A stretch of DNA of 64,000 nucleotides from DASSKA01 sp963839365. Lineage in GTDB: Bacteria > Actinomycetota > Actinomycetes > Propionibacteriales > Nocardioidaceae. The stretch covers positions 62,001-126,000 of the forward strand of contig CAWIUT010000003.1 in assembly GCA_963839365.1 (NCBI GenBank), given 5' to 3'. Position numbers and translations under genes: made by a program. Shown in pieces: positions 8,503-16,293 of this stretch. Under the pieces are notes generated by a model that had not been told where the DNA came from, made no database searches, and worked only from the letters and a program-made list of their open reading frames with translations. Position 1 is the first letter of the stretch; every line of letters starts with the position of its first letter.

Positions 8503-9276
8503 CTACAGCGCGACACCGAGATGCGCGCGCAGGTGGTCGAGACAAGCGGCCTCGAGCTCGGCGGGGTGCTGGTCACGCAGCAGCCGACGAGCGACGGGCA
8601 GGAACAGCCGGGCGCAGGCCAGGTGCGCCTCGATGACCGACTCCCGTTCCGGGCGCGGCACCGGCAGGTCGGCGAGCGCGGAGAGCTCCTGGCCGGGGAG
8701 CACCCGGCTCAGGTGCAGGGCCCCGCTGAGCCGGTCGCCCTCGGCCCGGTAGCGCAGCAGCGTGATGAGCATCTGGCGCAGCAGCCCGGCCCCGGAGACG
8801 CCGGCGACCAGCTCCCCTCGGTCGATCACCACGTCCAGCAGCCCGAGCACCCGCAGGAACTCCTCGGTCATCTCCCGCACCACGGCCAGGTCGGCGCCGC
8901 GGTGGCCCGGTGAGCCCGGCGCGGCACCGTCCTTGTTGAGCAGCTCCTGGACCCGGCGCCGGTCCACCCGGGCGAGGTCGGCGCTGTTGCCGATCACCAC
9001 GTCCCAGCGCAGCCAGCCGGGCAGCACGTGGGTGTAGACGGGTGCGCCGGGCAGCCGGGCGACCAGGAGCGGGTCGTAGCGGCTGACGAAGCGTGGCCAA
9101 CCACCGGCCAGCCCGTCGCGCTCGGAGTCCGGGACGAGCAGGAACATGTCGATGTCCGAGTGCTCGTCGGCGGTGCCGGCCCCGAAGCTGCCGATGAGCC
9201 ACAGGCCGCGCACCACCTGCAGGGCATCGAGGTCCGCGCGCACCCTGTCGATGAACGCGTGCTGTGAAGACCCCAC
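8503..9276 (-). CDS. Nucleotidyltransferase-domain protein
   Basis: A 257-residue protein with the minimal nucleotidyltransferase signature GSFGAGTADEHSDIDMFLLV near residues 29-48. The GSFGxG helix turn and the D-x-D metal-binding pair (SDIDMF) are both visible. The rest is helical and resembles aminoglycoside-adenylyltransferase-like or MNT-type proteins. It could transfer a nucleotide to a small molecule or protein. No HEPN partner or toxin-antitoxin arrangement is next to it. It stands alone, convergent with the GT4 gene and downstream of clgR in the same direction. Fold assignment is firm; substrate unknown. Confidence 0.8.
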   Translation of the reverse strand: MGSSQHAFIDRVRADLDALQVVRGLWLIGSFGAGTADEHSDIDMFLLVPDSERDGLAGGWPRFVSRYDPLLVARLPGAPVYTHVLPGWLRWDVVIGNSADLARVDRRRVQELLNKDGAAPGSPGHRGADLAVVREMTEEFLRVLGLLDVVIDRGELVAGVSGAGLLRQMLITLLRYRAEGDRLSGALHLSRVLPGQELSALADLPVPRPERESVIEAHLACARLFLPVARRLLRDQHPAELEAACLDHLRAHLGVAL

Positions 9277-9313
9277 GGTGGACGGTCAGGCGGCCCGGTA
9301 AAGGCGGTCCGGG

Positions 9314-9655
9314 TCAGGCGGCCGAGACCACGACGTCGCCGCGCGGCGAAGCACCGTCGCCGGCGGTCTCGGGAAGGCTGGTGGTCTCCAGCTCCACCTC
9401 GAGCCGCATCGCGAGGGCGGCCTCTTCGAGCGCCACCGCGTCGCTGACCTCGGAGAGGATCTCCGAGAGCGGAGCGTCCAGCGCGTCGCACAGCGCCGCG
9501 AGCAGCTCGGAGGACGCCTCCTTCTGGCCGCGCTCGATCTCGGAGATGTAGCCCAGGCTCACCCGGGCGTCCGCGGAGACCTGGCGCAACGTGCGCCCCT
9601 GGTGGACCCGGCGGGAGCGGAGCACCTCACCGAGCAGACGACGAAAAAGCACCAT
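9314..9655 (-). CDS. clgR: XRE-family transcriptional regulator, ClgR-like
   Basis: A 113-residue regulator with an N-terminal helix-turn-helix: GRTLRQVSADARVSLGYISE followed by IERGQKEASSELLAALCDAL. This segment is almost diagnostic of ClgR, the actinobacterial activator of clp protease and other proteostasis genes. The acidic C-terminus is variable. The start is ATG 9655, with GGAG about nine bases upstream; the longer open frame to 9802 is not supported because it would run into cinA. Location immediately downstream of cinA matches the conserved order ftsK-rodZ-rimO-pgsA-cinA-clgR. In the family, ClgR is itself a Clp substrate, but the hydrophobic C-terminal VVVSAA seen here is only suggestive of a degron. 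Confidence 0.88.
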   Translation of the reverse strand: MVLFRRLLGEVLRSRRVHQGRTLRQVSADARVSLGYISEIERGQKEASSELLAALCDALDAPLSEILSEVSDAVALEEAALAMRLEVELETTSLPETAGDGASPRGDVVVSAA

Positions 9656-9728
9656 GCCCCTGCTCCTTCCCGCGAGTGCTGCCGGTGGCTCAACGCTACC
9701 CGGCGACGGAAACTTCCCGACCCCCACC

Positions 9729-10241
9729 CTAGGGGACCAGAACGGCGAGGACGGCCGAGATCGCCTCACGCACAGTCTGTTCCCTGATCGAGGCCCGGTC
9801 ACCCGATAGGTCTAGAGAGGTGGTGGTCACACCCTCCGGCGCGGCCACCCCGATGAACACGGTGCCGACCGGCTTGCCCTCCTGGGTGGCGGGCCCGGCC
9901 ACGCCCGTGGTGCTCACCGCGACGTCCGCACCGAGCAGCCGGCGCGCCCCGGCCGCCATCTCCGCCGCGCACGCGGAGGACACCACGCCGTGCTCGCGTA
10001 CCGTCTGGTCGGAGACGCCGAGCACCTTCTGCTTGACCGCGGTGGCGTAGGACACCACCCCGCCGAGGTAGGTGTCGCTGGCCCCGGGTGCCGCGGACAG
10101 CAGGTCGCCCAGCGCCCCGCCGGTCATCGACTCGGCCGTCGCCACCATCCAGGAACGGCGCAACAGCTCGGCGTGCAGCGTCGCCGCCATCGTCTGCGGA
10201 TCAGCGGTCGACTTCGCGGCCCGCGCCTCGTCTGTGCCCAC
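9729..10241 (-). CDS. cinA: CinA-family protein (nicotinamide-nucleotide amidohydrolase domain)
   Basis: A 170-residue stand-alone C-terminal CinA domain (PncC-like), which hydrolyses nicotinamide mononucleotide to nicotinate mononucleotide in pyridine-nucleotide recycling. The hallmark TAESMTGGALGDLLSAAPGAS lies near residue 36. GGVVSYATAVKQKVLGV and STTGVAGP follow, as expected for the active site. The N-terminal MoaB-like domain of full-length CinA is absent, which is usual for this actinobacterial locus. It sits between pgsA (with GH15 inserted between) and clgR and is divergent from the GH15 gene. Confidence 0.9.
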   Translation of the reverse strand: MGTDEARAAKSTADPQTMAATLHAELLRRSWMVATAESMTGGALGDLLSAAPGASDTYLGGVVSYATAVKQKVLGVSDQTVREHGVVSSACAAEMAAGARRLLGADVAVSTTGVAGPATQEGKPVGTVFIGVAAPEGVTTTSLDLSGDRASIREQTVREAISAVLAVLVP

Positions 10242-10310
10242 CGGGAGATGCTAACCGGAGCAGGGTGCGCACCCCGGACCCGACGGTGCCGCTCCGCTAC
10301 GGTGAGCCTC

Positions 10311-12122
10311 ATGGCTCTACGGATCGAGGACTACGCCGTGCTCGGGGACACCGGGACCGCCGCCCTGGTCAGCCGCGACGGGTCGGTGGACTGGCTGTGC
10401 CTGCCCCGCTTCGACTCGCCGGCCTGCTTCGCGTCCCTGCTCGGCGACGACCAGAACGGGCACTGGCTGCTCGGCCCGGCCGGAGAGGCCCGGGTCAGCA
10501 GGAGGTACGTCGACGAGAGCACCGTGCTGGAGACGACGTACACCACCGACACAGGGACCCTCCGGGTCCTCGACCTCATGCCGCTCGGAGACCGCCGCGC
10601 CGACATCGTGCGCCGGGTCGTCGGGGTGGAGGGCTCGGTCCGGGTCCGCCACGAGTGGGTGGTGCGCCCCGGCTACGGCAAGATCCGACCCTGGGTGAGC
10701 CGCCGGGACAACCACGGCGAGGAGGTGATCGTGGCGATCGCCGGACCGGACAAGCTGGTGCTGCGCGGCCCGCGCCTCCCGGTCGCCCACGACGGCCGCC
10801 ACATCGACGAGTTCGACGTCTCCGCCGGCGAGGAGCTGACCTTCGCCACCACCTGGGTGGCCTCCCACCACCCGCTGCCGCAGCCGCTGCCGTTCGACGA
10901 GCGGATCGACCACACCCTCGAGCAGGCGCGGACCTGGGCCGCCAAGTGCGACTACCGCGGGCCGTACCGCGAGATGGTGGTGCGCTCCCTGATCACCCTG
11001 CGGCTGCTCACCCACGGCGGCACCGGCGGGATCGTCGCGGCGGCGACGACCTCGCTGCCGGAGGACTTCGGAGGGGAGCGCAACTGGGACTACCGGTTCT
11101 GCTGGCTGCGCGACGCCTCGCTGACCCTGGAGGCGCTGCTGGCATGCGGCTACGCCGACGAGGCGCGGCTGTGGCGCAACTGGCTGCTGCGCGCGGTCGC
11201 CGGCGACCCCAAGGACCTACAGATCATGTACACCGTCGACGGGGCCCGGGACCTGTTCGAGCGGGAGCTGGGCCACCTCGCCGGCTACGAAGGCTCCAAG
11301 CCGGTGCGGATCGGCAACGGCGCGGCCGCGCAGCGGCAGACCGACGTGCTCGGCGAAGTGATGATCTCGCTGCAGCTCGCACGCCAGCACGGCCTTCAGG
11401 AGAACCGCGAGTCCTGGTCCCTGCAACGCACCCTCGTCGAGGAGATGGCCCAGCACTGGGACGCCCCCGACAACGGGCTGTGGGAGATCCGCGGACCGCT
11501 GCGGCACTTCACGCACTCGCGGGTCATGGTGTGGGCGGCCTTCGACCGGGCGATCGCCGCCGTGGAGCGGCACGGACTGCCCGGGCCGGCCGAGGAGTGG
11601 CGCGCGATCCGCGACAAGATCCGCGACGAGGTGCTGGAGAAGGGATTCGACACCGAGCGCAACACCTTCACCCAGCACTACGAGACCAAGGAGGTCGACG
11701 CCGCGCTGCTGATGCTGCCCGAGGTCGGCTTCATCGCCGGCGACGACCCGCGGATGCTGGGCACCGTCAAGGCCATCGAGGAAGACCTGATGCACGAGGG
11801 CTTCCTGCTGCGCTACCGCACCAGCAGCGGCGTGGACGGGCTGAGCGGCTCCGAGCACCCGTTCCTGGCGTGCTCGTTCTGGCTGGTCGAGGCCTATGCC
11901 CGGGCCGGCCGGCTCGAGGACGCCGAGAGGCTGATGGAGCGGCTGCTCGAGGTGCCCAACGACGTGGGCCTGCTCGCCGAGGAGTACGACCCCGTCCAGA
12001 AGCGGTTCGTCGGCAACTTCCCGCAGGCGTTCAGCCATCTGACCCTGGTGCAGGCGGCGGTCACGCTGGCCGCCGCCAAGCAGAGCGCCGGGTCGCCACG
12101 ACGGTCCACGACTGCCCAGTGA
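10311..12122 (+). CDS. Glycoside hydrolase family 15 protein (trehalase/glucoamylase-like)
   Basis: A 603-residue enzyme beginning MALRIEDYAVLGDTGTAALV. It has the trehalase-like N-terminal beta domain followed by an (alpha/alpha)6 barrel. Signature segments are NWDYRFCWLRDASLTLEALL near residue 258, NGLWEIRG near 384 (probable general acid Glu) and LLAEEYDP near 555 (probable general base Glu). Actinobacterial members often hydrolyse trehalose; others act on alpha-glucans. There is no signal peptide, so it is cytoplasmic. The start ATG 10311 matches the conserved family N-terminus; an overlapping longer frame upstream is a shadow of cinA. It is inserted between cinA and pgsA, breaking the usual adjacency. 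Confidence 0.87.
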   Translation: MALRIEDYAVLGDTGTAALVSRDGSVDWLCLPRFDSPACFASLLGDDQNGHWLLGPAGEARVSRRYVDESTVLETTYTTDTGTLRVLDLMPLGDRRADIVRRVVGVEGSVRVRHEWVVRPGYGKIRPWVSRRDNHGEEVIVAIAGPDKLVLRGPRLPVAHDGRHIDEFDVSAGEELTFATTWVASHHPLPQPLPFDERIDHTLEQARTWAAKCDYRGPYREMVVRSLITLRLLTHGGTGGIVAAATTSLPEDFGGERNWDYRFCWLRDASLTLEALLACGYADEARLWRNWLLRAVAGDPKDLQIMYTVDGARDLFERELGHLAGYEGSKPVRIGNGAAAQRQTDVLGEVMISLQLARQHGLQENRESWSLQRTLVEEMAQHWDAPDNGLWEIRGPLRHFTHSRVMVWAAFDRAIAAVERHGLPGPAEEWRAIRDKIRDEVLEKGFDTERNTFTQHYETKEVDAALLMLPEVGFIAGDDPRMLGTVKAIEEDLMHEGFLLRYRTSSGVDGLSGSEHPFLACSFWLVEAYARAGRLEDAERLMERLLEVPNDVGLLAEEYDPVQKRFVGNFPQAFSHLTLVQAAVTLAAAKQSAGSPRRSTTAQ

Positions 12123-12213
12123 TGCTGCCCAGTGATGCTGCCCAGTGATGCTGCCCAGTGATGCTGCCCGTGAGACTGCCCGGTGAGGCTGCCCGGTGAT
12201 GCGCCCAGTCAGG
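12112..12213. repeat. 13-bp tandem repeat (minisatellite) after the GH15 gene
   Basis: Four perfect copies of CTGCCCAGTGATG (12112-12163) are followed by about four degenerate copies up to 12213. The first copy contains the GH15 stop codon (TGA at 12120-12122), so the array begins at the end of the coding region and fills almost all the gap to the convergent pgsA stop. It is probably a slippage product; no function is evident. Confidence 0.85.
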
Positions 12214-12217
12214 GCCG

Positions 12218-12856
12218 TCACGGGGCGGCGTTGCGGCCGGCCCGGCGCACCTCCAGGGCCTTGACCACGTAGTCGGCCCCGGTCAGCACGGTCACCACGA
12301 CCGCTGCGGCCATCAGCACCACCGCGAGCCACCACAGCACCAGGCCGAACAGCTCCCACGGGCCCGGCAGCAGCCGCAGCGGCAGGATCAGCAGCCCGAG
12401 CGCGAAGGTCTGCAGCAGGGTCTTGAGCTTGCCGCCGCGGCTCGCGGCGATGATGCCGTGCCGGATCACCCAGAAGCGCAGCAGGGTGATCCCCCACTCG
12501 CGGACCAGCACCACGGCGGTCACCCACCACCACAGGCCACCGACCAGCGACAGGCCCACGAACGCCATTCCGGTCAGCGCCTTGTCGGCGATCGGGTCCG
12601 CGATCTCCCCGAAGCCGGTGACCAGGTTGCGGCTGCGCGCGATGTCGCCGTCGACCTTGTCGGTGATCATCGCGGCCACGAACAGCAGGTAGGCCACCAT
12701 CCGCCACAGGATCGAGTGGCCGCCGTCGGTGAGCAGGGCCCAGCCGAAGAACGGCACCATCACGATGCGCAGCATGGTCAGGGCGTTGGGCAGGTTCCAG
12801 ATCCGCGACCACGCGGACGCGGACCCCGGCTGCGGCGGCTCGGTCACCGGGGACAC
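12218..12856 (-). CDS. pgsA: CDP-diacylglycerol--glycerol-3-phosphate 3-phosphatidyltransferase
   Basis: A 212-residue membrane enzyme of the CDP-alcohol phosphatidyltransferase family, making phosphatidylglycerophosphate for phosphatidylglycerol and cardiolipin. The catalytic motif is visible as DKVDGDIARSRNLVTGFGEI followed by ADPIADK, satisfying D-x2-DG-x2-AR-x8-G-x3-D-x3-D. It has about five to six hydrophobic segments. It starts one base after the rimO stop and belongs to the rimO-pgsA pair. Some paralogues make other phospholipids, but position beside rimO and cinA favours PgsA. Confidence 0.9.
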   Translation of the reverse strand: MSPVTEPPQPGSASAWSRIWNLPNALTMLRIVMVPFFGWALLTDGGHSILWRMVAYLLFVAAMITDKVDGDIARSRNLVTGFGEIADPIADKALTGMAFVGLSLVGGLWWWVTAVVLVREWGITLLRFWVIRHGIIAASRGGKLKTLLQTFALGLLILPLRLLPGPWELFGLVLWWLAVVLMAAAVVVTVLTGADYVVKALEVRRAGRNAAP

Positions 12857-12857
12857 C

Positions 12858-14306
12858 TCAGCCGCCCGGGACGGCCACGAGGTCCACCCCGTCGGAGCCG
12901 ATGACGGTCGCGGTGACCAGGTCGCCGACCCGCGCCCCGTCCGGGAGCCCGGTGAGGCTGGTGCAGCCGTCGACCTCGGGGCCCTGGTGCTCGGCGCGCC
13001 CCTCTCCCTCGCCCCCCTCCACGGACTCCAGCAGCACCTCGACCCGCTGCCCGACCCGCTCGGCGGCCCGCGCAGCGGTGATCTCCTCCACCAGCGCGGT
13101 GACCCGCTCCACCCGGTCGTGCACCTCGTCGGGGTCGACCCGGTCGTCGTACGACGCTGCTTCGGTGCCGTCCTCGACGGAGTAGCCGAACACCCCCACC
13201 ACGTCCAGCCGCGCGTCGACGAGGAAGCCGCACAGGGTGCGCAGGTCGCTCTCCGTCTCGCCCGGGAAGCCGACGATGACGTTGGAGCGGATACCCGCCT
13301 CCGGCGCCTGCGAGCGGATCGTCTCGACCAGGTCGAGGAACTGCTCGGCGTCGCCGAAGCGGCGCATCCGCCGCAGCACCGGAGCAGAGGCGTGCTGGAA
13401 CGACATGTCGAAGTAGGCGGCCACGCCCGGGGTCCCCGCGATGGTGCTCACCAGGCCGGGGCGTGTCTCGGCCGGCTGCAGGTAGGACACCCGCACCCTG
13501 GCCACCCCGTCGACGGCCGCCAGGTCGGGCAGCAGCCGCTCGAGCAGCCGCAGGTCGCCGAGGTCCTTGCCGTACGACGTGGAGTTCTCACTGACCAGGA
13601 ACAGCTCGCGCACCCCCTGACGGGCCAGCCAGCCGGCCTCGCCGAGCACGTCGGTGGGCCGCCGGGACACGAACGACCCGCGGAAGCTCGGGATGGCGCA
13701 GAACGAGCAGCGCCGGTCACAGCCGCTGGCCAGCTTCAGCGGGGCCACCGGCCCGCCGTCCAGCCGGCGGCGCACCGCCCGCGGACCGGAGTCGGGGCCG
13801 GCCCCGTCGGGCAGGTCGGGAGCGGCGATCGTGTGCCCGGGCAGCACCACCGCCTCCGGGTTCCGCTCGGCGGGCGCGATCGGCAGCAGCAGCCGGCGGT
13901 CCCGGGGCGTGTGCGGGTGCAGCTTCTCGCCGGCGAGCACCGCCTGGAGCCGGCTGCTGATGTCGGGGTAGTCGTCGAACCCGAGCACCGCGTCGGTCTC
14001 CGGCAGCGCCTCCGCGAGGTCCTTGCCGTAGCGCTCGGCGAGACAGCCGACCGCGACCACGGCGCGGGCGTTGCCGGTCTCCCGCAGGTCGGAGGCGGCC
14101 AGCAGGGTGTCGACCGAGTCCTTCTTCGCCGCCTCCACGAACGCGCAGGTGTTCACCACCACCGCCTCGGCGCCGTCCGGGTCGTCGACGAGCCGGAACC
14201 CGCCCGCCTCGAGCCGGCCGGCGAGCTCCTCGGAGTCGACCTCGTTGCGGGCACAGCCGAGCGTCACCACCGCGACGGTGGGTGTTGCGTCCTGGGAAGT
14301 AGTCAT
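12858..14306 (-). CDS. rimO: Ribosomal protein S12 methylthiotransferase
   Basis: A 482-residue radical-SAM methylthiotransferase that modifies an Asp of ribosomal protein S12. The N-terminal UPF0004 domain has VVTLGCARNEVDSEELAGRL and VVNTCAFVEAAKKDSVDTLL, which supply the three auxiliary-cluster Cys residues. The radical-SAM motif is SGCDRRCSFCAIPSFRGSF near residue 195, giving C-x3-C-x2-C. A C-terminal TRAM domain follows. Length and motifs are full. It lies between the RodZ-like gene and pgsA and is almost contiguous with pgsA. Confidence 0.93.
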   Translation of the reverse strand: MTTSQDATPTVAVVTLGCARNEVDSEELAGRLEAGGFRLVDDPDGAEAVVVNTCAFVEAAKKDSVDTLLAASDLRETGNARAVVAVGCLAERYGKDLAEALPETDAVLGFDDYPDISSRLQAVLAGEKLHPHTPRDRRLLLPIAPAERNPEAVVLPGHTIAAPDLPDGAGPDSGPRAVRRRLDGGPVAPLKLASGCDRRCSFCAIPSFRGSFVSRRPTDVLGEAGWLARQGVRELFLVSENSTSYGKDLGDLRLLERLLPDLAAVDGVARVRVSYLQPAETRPGLVSTIAGTPGVAAYFDMSFQHASAPVLRRMRRFGDAEQFLDLVETIRSQAPEAGIRSNVIVGFPGETESDLRTLCGFLVDARLDVVGVFGYSVEDGTEAASYDDRVDPDEVHDRVERVTALVEEITAARAAERVGQRVEVLLESVEGGEGEGRAEHQGPEVDGCTSLTGLPDGARVGDLVTATVIGSDGVDLVAVPGG

Positions 14307-14393
14307 GCCGCCTTCGAGTATGACGGTCGTCCGTGGCCGGGCGCGAACCGCGCCCCCTGGGACGGTCCCCCCGACCTCGGCCAGCTCTGCAGG

Positions 14394-16262
14394 TCAGGGG
14401 CGGAAGGTGCGGCGCCCGGGCTGTCCGTCCGCCCCCAAGGCACCGGCGTCGTGCCCGCCGAGCCGTACGTCGACCGAACCGGCGTCTGCGGCGCGCACCC
14501 GCACCGGCGGGGTCGCGTGCAGGCGCTTGCGCTCCCCCTGCGACAGCGACCCGCTGAACACGATGCGTCCGTGACCGTCGCGCACCACCACGGTGCCGGT
14601 GGCCCGGGTGGCGACCAGGGTCATCCGCAGCGGCACCGCCGCCCCGGCGGGGGGCTGCGGGTAGGCGTTGTTGTGGACCGCGGGCGCCGACTGGACCGGG
14701 CCCACCGGCACCAGCTGTTCCTGCGGGGTGCCGCCGAAGAGCCGGACCACTCCCCAGACCAGCACCAGCGCGAGCACCACGCCGACGAGCAGCCCCCAGC
14801 TCGGGCCGCCGCCGGTCCGACGCATGCTGCCGGTCATCCCGGTGGCGAGCTCGGCCTCGAACACACGCCGGGCGTCCAGCGGCGCGGTGGCGTAGCGCTC
14901 CTCGAAGGCGGCCAGCAGCGGGGCCGGGTCCTGGCCGAGCACCCGGGCGAGCGTGCGCAGATGGCCGCGGGCGTAGAAGTCGCCGCCGCACGGCGCGAAG
15001 TCGTCGACCTCGATGGCCTCCAGCACGTGCGGCCGGATCCTCGTCCGGTCGGCGAGGTCGTCGACGGTCATGCCCAGCCGGGTGCGGGCGGCGGCCAGCT
15101 CCGGGCCGACCACCGGGTCGTAGGCCGGCTCGACGACGAACTCGTCGATCACCAGCGGCTCGACCGCTTCCCCGGCCCGGGCGATCGGGCGGACGGTGCT
15201 CGGTTCCGGGGGCTCGAGGACGAGGTCCACGCTGCCGGGACGGTGCAGGCTGCTGCGTTCGAAGGTTGCGGCGCGATCGCTGTCCTGCTGGTCGGTGTCC
15301 CGCTGGGCGGGGTAGAGATGCAGCGCCGCGTTGCCGAAGGTGGCCGGCAGGTCGCGGGTCACCTCGGCCCGGGAGGCGGGCCGGGTCGGCCGCAGCGGGC
15401 TCGCGGGGCCGGCCGACGGGGTGGCCGACTGGGGGGGCACCGGCGCGGACGGCGCAACACCGGCCCCATCGCCGGACCCGGCGCTCTCGGGACGCTTGGC
15501 GCCGCGGGACACGATCGTGCCGAGCGTGCCGAACAGGGTGCGTCGAGGGGTGGCGGGCTCCGGGTCGGGCGTGGGACGGGCGAACGGCTCGTCAGTCGTG
15601 GGTGCCTCGGGGGCGGCGGAGGCCGTGGAGGCGGCGGAGTCGCCGGGCACCTCGATGACGTCCACGCGGCCGGCGGCGAGGGCGGCGAGGTCGTCACGCA
15701 CCGCGTTCCTGCTGGACAACCGGGTCGTCATCCCGAGCGGTACGGCGAGCGGGGCGCCGTACGCCCTCACGGCCAGCCGGGCGTGCCAGCGGCCGCGGGA
15801 GTCCAGCCCGGCCATCGCCCGGTCGGGGTTGCGGGGCGCGAACAGCAGCCTGCCGTCGCGGAGCAGCCCTCGCCGCGGCCGCACCACGACCTGACCGAGC
15901 GCCTCCCAGGGCAGTCCGCGCCACTGGCTGCCCAGCCGGATCCGGACCCCGAGGTCGTCGGCGACGAGCAGCGGGGTGCGCGAGTCGACGAGGGCGACCA
16001 GGTAGGCCGCGCCGATGAGCGCCATCACCACGCAGAGCACCCAGTCGACGGCGGCACCGGTCTGGGAGGCCCGCCACAGGTAGGCGATCGCGATCGCCGA
16101 ACCGGCCGCGCCGATCAGCGCGGCCAGGCCGGCGTTGCGGCGCACCACCACCGGGCTGCCGAGCGCGGTGTCGTCCCGCGCCGGTCCGTCCGAGGTCCGC
16201 TCGGGACCGGACTCGTCGGGACCGCACTCTTCGGGACGGAACTCCTCAGGCATGGCGCTCAT
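14394..16262 (-). CDS. RodZ-like helix-turn-helix membrane protein with extra N-terminal membrane domain
   Basis: About 622 residues. The C-terminal third is RodZ-like: a cytoplasmic XRE-type HTH (ELAAARTRLGMTVDDLADRT near residue 386), one transmembrane helix (WGLLVGVVLALVLVWGVVRL near 490), and an extracytoplasmic domain with GTVVVRDGHGRIVFSGSL like the DUF4115 beta domain. Ahead of this lies an unusual N-terminal part with two hydrophobic segments (residues about 33-75), a PH-like domain (LLVADDLGVRIRLGSQWRGL) and a long Pro/Ala/Ser linker. RodZ links MreB to the elongation machinery; many actinobacteria keep RodZ-like proteins without a rod complex. Start ATG 16262 has GGGAGA upstream; the open frame to 16391 would overlap ftsK. 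It lies between ftsK and rimO. The fusion looks genuine because no stop interrupts it. Confidence 0.78.
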   Translation of the reverse strand: MSAMPEEFRPEECGPDESGPERTSDGPARDDTALGSPVVVRRNAGLAALIGAAGSAIAIAYLWRASQTGAAVDWVLCVVMALIGAAYLVALVDSRTPLLVADDLGVRIRLGSQWRGLPWEALGQVVVRPRRGLLRDGRLLFAPRNPDRAMAGLDSRGRWHARLAVRAYGAPLAVPLGMTTRLSSRNAVRDDLAALAAGRVDVIEVPGDSAASTASAAPEAPTTDEPFARPTPDPEPATPRRTLFGTLGTIVSRGAKRPESAGSGDGAGVAPSAPVPPQSATPSAGPASPLRPTRPASRAEVTRDLPATFGNAALHLYPAQRDTDQQDSDRAATFERSSLHRPGSVDLVLEPPEPSTVRPIARAGEAVEPLVIDEFVVEPAYDPVVGPELAAARTRLGMTVDDLADRTRIRPHVLEAIEVDDFAPCGGDFYARGHLRTLARVLGQDPAPLLAAFEERYATAPLDARRVFEAELATGMTGSMRRTGGGPSWGLLVGVVLALVLVWGVVRLFGGTPQEQLVPVGPVQSAPAVHNNAYPQPPAGAAVPLRMTLVATRATGTVVVRDGHGRIVFSGSLSQGERKRLHATPPVRVRAADAGSVDVRLGGHDAGALGADGQPGRRTFRP

Positions 16263-16293
16263 GACTCTCCCGTCAGTGGGCCGGCGAGCCGGC

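Noticed and set aside
8503..9276. Nucleotidyltransferase gene as half of a toxin-antitoxin pair
   Set aside because: No HEPN or other small partner gene lies beside it; neighbours are a convergent GT4 and clgR.
9694..9705. CGCT-ACCC-GGCG upstream of clgR as a ClgR autoregulatory site
   Set aside because: It resembles the CGCY-N3-RGCG pattern but has a 4-base spacer, and the GC-rich background makes chance matches likely.
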